Source of the DNA: Dillenia suffruticosa
Lineage: Eukaryota; Streptophyta; Magnoliopsida; Dilleniales; Dilleniaceae
NCBI GenBank assembly: GCA_033439265.1
Contig: JAVTVX010000015.1
Coordinates: forward strand, 22,621,947-22,685,946
Reading direction: 5' to 3'
Length of the DNA: 64,000 nucleotides
Shown: positions 58,201 to 64,000 of the stretch, one piece after another
How positions within the stretch are numbered: position 1 is the first letter of the stretch
How the letters are laid out: each line of letters begins with the position of its first letter
Notes under the pieces: model-generated
Databases searched by the model: none
The model's input: only the letters and a program-made list of their open reading frames with translations
What the model was told of the DNA's origin: nothing
Program-made: the position numbers and the translations under genes

Positions 58201-58462
58201 TGTGTAATAAAAAGGGAATAATTAGACAATTGACTATTCCCCACACGACTCAACAGAATGGTGTTGCTGAGAGGAGGAATAGGACGTTGTTGGAAATGAC
58301 GAGATCTATAATGGCGCAGGCTAACTTGCCAATTTCCTTTTGGGGAGATGCTTTGTTAACTGCGACGTATATCTTGAATAGAGTGCCTTCAAAAATAGTA
58401 CCCACAACACCGTAAGAACTTTGGACTGGTATGGGGATCGGCAGCATATGCTCATGACCTTT
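54889..58462 (+). mobile_element. Ty1/copia element A', duplicated copy of element A
   Basis: LTR about 54889-55258, primer site TTGGTATTAAAGC at 55259, GC-rich leader block 55795-55915, end of the leader ORF (55918-56000), gag (56430-57270) with the CYNCKALGHFAREC zinc knuckle at about 57229, protease region near 57360, pre-integrase WHARLGHIG near 57790 and integrase to 58462. It stops at the same CTAAT where the Ty3 LTR is inserted. Broken, with about ten interruptions. Not an independent insertion. Confidence 0.87.
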
Positions 58463-58467
58463 CTAAT

Positions 58468-59068
58468 TGTAACACCGACACTCGGTGCTCGAACAAGTGT
58501 ATTGGTTTTGAAATATTTATATACATAGAGAAAAAAATTTTATTTATATTGATTTTTGATTTTGGGATCTTCAAATTGAATGTTTGGTATAAATTAAGTT
58601 GTCGTGTTCGTAAATCGTAGTGGACCCATTATTTTTATGAAATTCGCAAGCTAGCAAAAAGGTGCATATGAATATATATATATATATTCTTTAAAAAAAA
58701 ACAAAAGAGAGAGAGGAAAGAGGAAACGCGACACTTCCCTTTGTCAGCCCTAATCTGTCTCTCTCTCTTCATCTCTCTCTCTCCAACTCTTCGTCTCCCC
58801 TCTCCCCGCCTCTTCCTCTCCGGCGGTAGCGCATCCCTCGCCTGAAGCCGCCACGCACCACCACCACCACCACCACCGTCTTCTTCTTCTCTCTCTCTCT
58901 CTCTCTATTTCCTTCTCTCAGTTTCTCTCTCACTCTCTCTCTCTCCCTTCGCTGTTCGCGATCTCCCTCTTGATTGCACTCAGCCGCGAGCCATGAATCT
59001 CGCTCCCTCACCTCCTCCCGCCAGTGCGCCAGCCTGCAGTGCCTCCCTCCACTACAGCGCGCTACTGC
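58468..59068 (+). repeat. Ty3 chromovirus LTR fragment at the right edge of the duplication
   Basis: Starts TGTAACACCGACAC after CTAAT, exactly as at 14864, and runs through the TATA-like stretch (58672-58688), CT tract and CAC microsatellite. It then ends abruptly. It is the first ~600 bases of the nested element's 5' LTR carried along by the duplication. Confidence 0.9.
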
Positions 59069-59650
59069 AGCCCCTTATCAAGACACTAAAAAAAAATTTA
59101 GGAATGGATGTACACTAAAAAATTAGAATCACTATAAATCATTGTATCAACTTATTCTCTTTTTGACTAAATTCCTTCAAATTCATCTTAATTGTTTAGT
59201 ACTTACAAAAGTGGGCAACAAAGATTCTCATACTTTTTGCAACAACCATTGTTGTTCTTTTATTCACAAAAGATGGCCATTGACACCCCCGACCATTCAA
59301 AGGATACAAATAATTTCCAATGACGTATCTAATTATGACAAGTGCTATTACGATAATCGCCATATAGTTGTCTTGGTCTAACATGTCAAAACTCCATTGT
59401 AATAATGCAGCCTCTCGTCATCTTTCTTTGTGTTCCAAAAGTATAGTTCCATAAGTACAGTAATAGCTGCTTTGATTTGTCCTTATCAAGACATCAATAA
59501 TCGTATGAATGTATCATTACTAGACTCGTTAACCAAAATCTCTGATTATTTTTATTTTAATAATAAAAAACAAAAATATAAAAAATAATCATATGAATGT
59601 ATCATTACTAAACTCATTAATCAAAATCAAATGAGATTAATCATTACAAA
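59069..59650. other. Unassigned sequence between the duplication and copia C
   Basis: A 13-base direct repeat CCTTATCAAGACA occurs at about 59073 and 59485. Between them, the minus strand has protein-like frames (62 codons at 59384-59196, and text ITVLMELYFWNTKKDDERL upstream) that I do not recognise. From 59500 to 59640 a ~40-base AT-rich unit ('catatgaatgtatcattac') is repeated twice. Confidence 0.35.
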
Positions 59651-60010
59651 AGCAACTTCCCAATTCCCATCTTTTTTTTAGTGTGACAGGAAGAAAGAAA
59701 AACAAAAAAAAAGGAAGAAGCCAATTTATTTATTTATTTATTTATTATTATTGGGTTTGAGAGCAAGTGAGAAAAAGAGAGAGATTCTTTTTCTCAAGTT
59801 TGAGAAATAAAGAAAAATGGTTCGAAAACTCATTGATCATTCTACACTACGGTATTTGGATTGTGAAACATAAAAAGTGATATAATTTACGTGACATTTT
59901 CTTAACGTAGAGTACCCAACCATCGGAAAGATATAAATTATTTTAATCCAATTTAGATTTGTCAATTTCTGTATACGAAAAATATTTATTGGTTTATATG
60001 AAAATTTTCA
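59650..60010 (+). repeat. 5' LTR of copia C (start uncertain)
   Basis: 'gtgtgacaggaagaaag' (59691-59707) and 'aaccatcggaaagatataaatt' (59918-59939) align with matching words in the copia B LTR. By that comparison the true start could be up to ~200 bases further left. Confidence 0.5.
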
Positions 60011-60025
60011 TTCGTATCAAATTCA
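60011..60025 (+). other. Primer-binding site of copia C
   Basis: TTCGTATCAAATTCA follows the LTR end; a decayed TTGGTATCAGAGC-type site. Confidence 0.5.
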
Positions 60026-61044
60026 TTTATGGTTTATCCTACATCTTTTGTTGGGTATTGAAAATGAAAATGCCTAAAATAATTTTCAAGATTCATTAAT
60101 GGCAATTTGATGTGGGCCTCATGAAATACTCTCAATTTTATATAGCAGAATATTTGTTGTATGAGGATAATTTGCAAAATTTAGCATGCATCTGATTAAT
60201 ATATCATGAGATATTACAAACTCTGGCCGAAACTTAATATATTCGTATCTATAAAAATACTATATTTCATGATATGAAATTTATATGGTTAGATTTCTCT
60301 TAAAAATTTACTTTCCAACCATATAAAGAATGCGTAAAATGGTTAAGAATAGAGAGATATAACTATTTGAAATTTGGGTCGAAAACCAAAAATTTGAAAA
60401 AGATGAACAGTTTTTGACTAGTTTTTGATTGTGATTCCCACTCTTGGCTATGGCAAGTAAAGTCCAACCCCTAGGTTAGAGACCTCCGATTAACAATCCA
60501 AGAGCACCATTAAAGTTAGAGATATCGAAAATGTGAGGTAGCCAAAATCTTGGAGTCACCTGCCACTAGGAAGACAGTGAGTGCATGTCATGTGCCACCC
60601 AAGGACAATGGGCGCATGTCCACTTTGGACAGCCCACTCAGGCGACTCATAGGGGCGCATAAAGGCCTCATGTCAGCTGAAATTTTCATCAGAATAATTC
60701 TTTATTCCCTTCGAATTTTTTTGTAATTTTTAATTTATTTCTGAAAGCCGAAAAATAATTTTTTTAATTTTTAATTTTTAATTTGTTTAAAATAATAGAA
60801 AAAATTATTTCTGGTGCACAAAAAACTTTTTTAAATTTTTATATGTGTTAAGAAAATTATTTTCTTAATTTTGGCTACTCGGGTGAAGATTTGTTTTTCT
60901 CCCATCATTTGTTTGAATTTTTGCGGTTATTTATATTCAAAAATTAGTTCTTTTAGCATAAAATTACTTTAAATTTGAGCAAAAATTTTTTAAAAAATAA
61001 ATACTCTGATATTTATTACAATATTATAGTTGACTTGGTGTCCA

Positions 61045-61335
61045 ACATAATATTGTTCCCATTTTCAAAAGTAATGGTGATTTCAGATGGAATGTCGTCT
61101 TTGGGTGAAAGTTAGGGTATTAAGAAGTTTAAAATGTATGATAAAATTAGATCAAATATTTATTTATAAGATGGACCCATCTCATATTTTCAACCTAATA
61201 TTGTTCCCATTTTCAAAAATAATGGTGATTTCGAATGGAATGTCTTCTCTGGGTGATAGAGTATTAAGAAGTTTAAAATGTATGATGAAATTGGATCAAA
61301 TATTTATTTATAAGATGGACCCATCTCATATTTTT
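61045..61335 (+). repeat. Tandem duplication (about 147-bp unit) inside the copia C leader ORF
   Basis: 'taatattgttcccattttc' to 'atggacccatctcatatttt' occurs twice in a row (about 61045-61190 and 61191-61335) with few differences. It doubles the LKCMxKLDQIFIYKMDPSH segment of the leader ORF. Confidence 0.8.
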
Positions 61336-61647
61336 CCGTCTGGAACTTCTCAAATTAGATCATTTCTTTTTTGGAATAATGATATATACATTTTAAGAAA
61401 TTTTCTAACTCTTTATTGGGTTTGTGTGGTTGATAAGATGAATGCTGAGAGAAGAAATATGAATCTTGATAATGTGGGACCCATATTAATAGAAATATGG
61501 AGGGTCAAGAATCTAGAGATCCAAATGAAGAAAAAGTTATCCCATAATATGAATAGCACCAACCCTCGTGCTAAAGGAGATTTTCCTTCTAGGGATACAC
61601 AATCCAAGAGGATGGTGAATATGTTTACTCGAATGGACATATTGTGA
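61074..61647 (+). pseudogene. Leader ORF upstream of gag, copia C (longest surviving copy)
   Basis: An open stretch of 186 codons (from ATG 61087) or from ATGGTGATTTC at 61074. It contains two copies of LKCMxKLDQIFIYKMDPSH, then DIYILRNFLTLYWVCVVDK, GPILIEIWRVKNLEIQ and RMVNMFTRMDIL before the stop. Copia A and B have decayed versions in the same place. No zinc finger, protease or polymerase motif is seen. It could be an accessory protein of this copia lineage or a captured host segment. No function assigned. Confidence 0.6.
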
Positions 61648-62089
61648 ATTGAAATAATGAATTTACATGTTTTCTTTTGTGTACTATGGTTGTTTGTTTG
61701 AAATATGATCATATGTCAAAACTTTTTTAAGCTTTTTTTATATAAAGTTTTTATTGAAAATATGATTGAGAATATTTGTTATTTTTATATGATCATGCAT
61801 GCAAAAGAAAACTAGGGTATTTAAATAATTTGTGTATTTAAGTGAGAGGTTTTTTGTTGGAGAATTTGAGTAATTCTCATCTAAAACCTATTGAATTTTG
61901 TAATTTTAATTTAAATTTGTGATAGTGATAGATTAGAACCATAGATGATGATTGGGTACATAGTGAACTTTTGATTCTATACCTAATGTTGACCTATCAC
62001 GAATGTTAAATTTGAAACTCAAAATTATATGTATGATATGAGCATTAATATAAGTGTCTACCCTCTTAGAAACCCAAACCATAACATTA

Positions 62090-62690
62090 AAATCTATTAT
62101 TAGAGATTTTAAATATATGTGATAAATTTAATGGCGACGATCATGAGATATGACGCCATAAAATGTGATATGTGTTGAAAAAACATGATATCTTAAAAGG
62201 TATCAAACATGTCATTTAGGACTTTGGTGTGGGCATTGTTGCTCTGTAAAGGAGAGAACAAGAGATTTACCAGGTATAAAAAATGATAGATTTCATTGTT
62301 CCTGGTTAGCTCTATGATTGATGACATGATATCCGAATATGAGCAATATGTGATTGTTCATGACATCTGGGTGCACCTCATGGTAAAACATAAAGGTATC
62401 AGTGACTTATTTTAGACAAATGATCATAATGTTTTATGCCTATGAAAAGTGATATTGTCACAGTATCAAAGAGTATTTAAGGATCATGTCTAACTTGATT
62501 AGAGAGTAGTAGTCAGTTGGTTATATTCTCTCCGATAAATAGAAAATTCAAATTTTGATCCGATCCCTTCTTACCAAGTGGGAGCACCTAAAAGTCAGTT
62601 TGACTCCCAATGATAGTGTGAAGACTATTTTGGATGTTGCTCACCACGTTGAGATTGAGGATGAGCAGCTTCGTGTTGCAAGATCCATTT
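62090..62690 (+). pseudogene. Copia C gag, 5' part
   Basis: Aligns with copia A gag: a 'gataaatttaatggcgacgat' start region, then WEHLKVSLTPNDSVKT and VEIEDEQLRVARSI at 62580-62690. The zinc-knuckle part is beyond the copia D insertion. Broken. Confidence 0.75.
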
Positions 62691-63205
62691 TGCAAATTTT
62701 CCATGTCATGACCAAATGTGGAGACTTGCAAGTGTCCAGACTTGCAAGAAAATTTAGAGAAAATTTTCCATGTCACATTCAAGATCCTTTCTCGCAAGTC
62801 ACGTAGACCAATTGAGGATTTAGAGAAAATTGATCCACTTTTCAAAATTTCGATGTCACTTTCAAGATCCCTTCTTACAAGTCTCGCCACTTTCTATGTC
62901 ACGTCATTTGGTCATGTCCATTCGGTGAACCCAATGACGGAAGAAATTTTCCTGCTCGAAAATTGCTTCAACCCTTTATCAATCTCTCTCTTGAAAAGCG
63001 TACACTCTCTCACTTTGCAATGTGTAGGATTTTCTCTCACAGAGCACTAGCAAAACCAAGCCCCCTTATCATATATACTCTGACGTAAGATTGTATTGGG
63101 GAGATAGTTATTAGTGGGATGATGAAAGTTATCCCATTATCCCAATATGTGTTTTTACTTATGGTAAAATGCCCTAAAATGCACATATATGGGCATTTAT
63201 CAACA
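62691..63205 (-). repeat. 3' LTR of copia D (515 bp)
   Basis: Boundaries come from the purine tract on the right and from the sudden loss of gag similarity on the left. The length agrees with the 509-bp LTR of copia B. It contains a short internal repetition of 'tttccatgtcac' / 'agatcccttct' words at 62697-62880. Confidence 0.7.
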
Positions 63206-63222
63206 TCTTCCACTTGCATACG
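63206..63222 (-). other. Polypurine tract of copia D
   Basis: The minus strand reads GTATGCAAGTGGAAGA before the LTR, the counterpart of the copia B tract at 37097. Confidence 0.6.
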
Positions 63223-64000
63223 AGAACATTTTACGTCCGTCATAATATCACAACTCATGCGATCTTTCATATCACCTTGCTAGATTTTCATAAAGAATTG
63301 AGCGTCGTGCGATCAGTGAACACACCTGCAAGTAAAGACTTCTCAATGCACATGTTAGGATGACTGATAAGTTACCATTATTATAAAAAAGAATTTGATG
63401 TACCCTAAACTCAACGCAATTACATCATTCGAGCTACTTTTCTCATCAAAAGTGATCTCCAATCATTTGCTCGACTGTGTATTCACTATTATGTTTGAAT
63501 CCCAACACGGATTAACATAACAGATCGATCTGTGAATACAACACCATAATGTAATGTTGATTGATCTTTCTTCTCCCAAACTCAAATCATTGTGTCTCAA
63601 TTCAGCTACTTTTCTAGACCTACCCCTTAAATCTCAATTTATCTTCTGAGTCATAGGTAAGCAGACTAAAATATCAAATACTGAATTAAGACTTTTAGAA
63701 AACAATTAAAAATAATAAGGGCAAAAGAGATCCCATCCAACGGATCTCGGGTCTCATATAGTGGGAACGTGGATCATGATCACACTATTATCTCAAATTA
63801 TAGCTCCCACTATCGCTTGGTCGTTTTATTACATTCGGTATGAAACAGGTGCCACAGTGTTATTCCCTCATATCTCAAAAGGGCATATGTTAGATTTCTC
63901 TAACACTATGTAGGTATAGAACTCAATCTACACATAATACTTTATCCAGAGATCTCAGAGACAATATCACCAGTCGTAGATAATTCCATGTCTCACAAAG

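Larger units (their letters stand above)
47002..59068 (+). repeat. Segmental duplication, copy 2
   Basis: A direct repeat of 2716 to about 15.4 kb. The left limit is where copy 1 meets a Ty3 LTR (GTAGA, 2716/47002). Homology may extend further left, but copy 1 is masked by that element. The right limit is inside the Ty3 LTR at about 59068, after 'gctactgc'. Confidence 0.9.
59650..62690 (+). mobile_element. Ty1/copia element C (LTR, leader and gag; cut by copia D)
   Basis: The LTR ends ...GAAAATTTTCA at 60010 and is followed by a decayed primer site. The leader has a decayed GC-rich block (60540-60665) and an extra ORF (61074-61647), and gag follows (about 62090-62690). Gag stops in the middle where the LTR of copia D begins. 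Any remaining part lies beyond the right edge. Broken. The start of the LTR is not determined. Confidence 0.75.
62691..64000 (-). mobile_element. Ty1/copia element D, 3' end only, inserted in copia C and leaving the window on the right
   Basis: A 515-bp LTR (62691-63205) with plus-strand ends TGCAAATTTTCC and TTTATCAACA is followed by a purine tract (minus strand) and about 0.8 kb of 3' non-coding DNA. That DNA resembles the same zone of copia B (compare 'gatcgatctgtgaatacaa' at 63522 with 'gatcggtctgtgaatacag' at 37403). The coding region is outside the window. The right-hand LTR and target duplication cannot be checked. Confidence 0.75.

Overview
This is a gene-poor, repeat-dominated stretch of a flowering-plant nuclear genome. 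The signs are Ty1/copia and Ty3/gypsy LTR elements with initiator-Met-type primer sites, an Au-type SINE, a relic plant L1-type LINE, a spliced plant DUF1295 (steroid 5-alpha-reductase-like) gene, and AT-rich spacers. I cannot name the species. I see no functional protein gene in the window. Nearly every open frame is either a degraded retroelement or a composition artefact of GC-rich LTRs.

Layout. 1-2715: start of a minus-strand Tekay/Del-like Ty3 chromovirus (leader and 5' LTR), continuing beyond the left edge. 2716-6442: last three exons of a DUF1295 gene, with a 2.96-kb solo LTR of the same Ty3 group inserted inside a coding exon (target duplication CATAC). 6443-10611: spacer with a LINE relic. 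10612-26930: copia element A, split by a 10.95-kb Ty3 chromovirus at 14864-25815 (target duplication CTAAT). 26931-34835: about 43 tandem monomers built on a tRNA-Asn-like sequence on the minus strand, arranged in a higher-order repeat of about 1.2 kb and interrupted by a degraded LTR (29505-30682). 34836-36582: spacer with one stray tRNA-like monomer. 36588-44262: copia element B, minus strand, with both LTRs and target duplication GTATT. 44268-47001: spacer with an Au-type SINE. 47002-59068: a second, direct copy of 2716 to about 15.4 kb, carrying the same exons, the same solo LTR, the same LINE relic, the same copia element and the first 0.6 kb of the same Ty3 LTR. 59069-62690: unassigned sequence, then copia element C (LTR, leader, gag). 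62691-64000: copia element D, minus strand, inserted in the gag of C and running off the right edge.

The shared and unshared junctions give a relative history. The solo LTR, copia A and the Ty3 element inside copia A all predate the ~12-kb duplication, because both copies carry them. The Ty3 element at 1-2715 has a matching unoccupied site in the second copy at 47002, so it may have arrived later.

The most unusual structure is the tRNA-Asn-derived satellite. Many monomers keep recognisable Pol III box A and box B sequences and a T-run just downstream. Monomer classes recur in fixed order, and one class carries AUU in place of the GUU anticodon. No monomer I folded by eye is a complete cloverleaf. 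A second unusual point is a degraded leader ORF upstream of gag that is recognisably shared by copia A, B and C.
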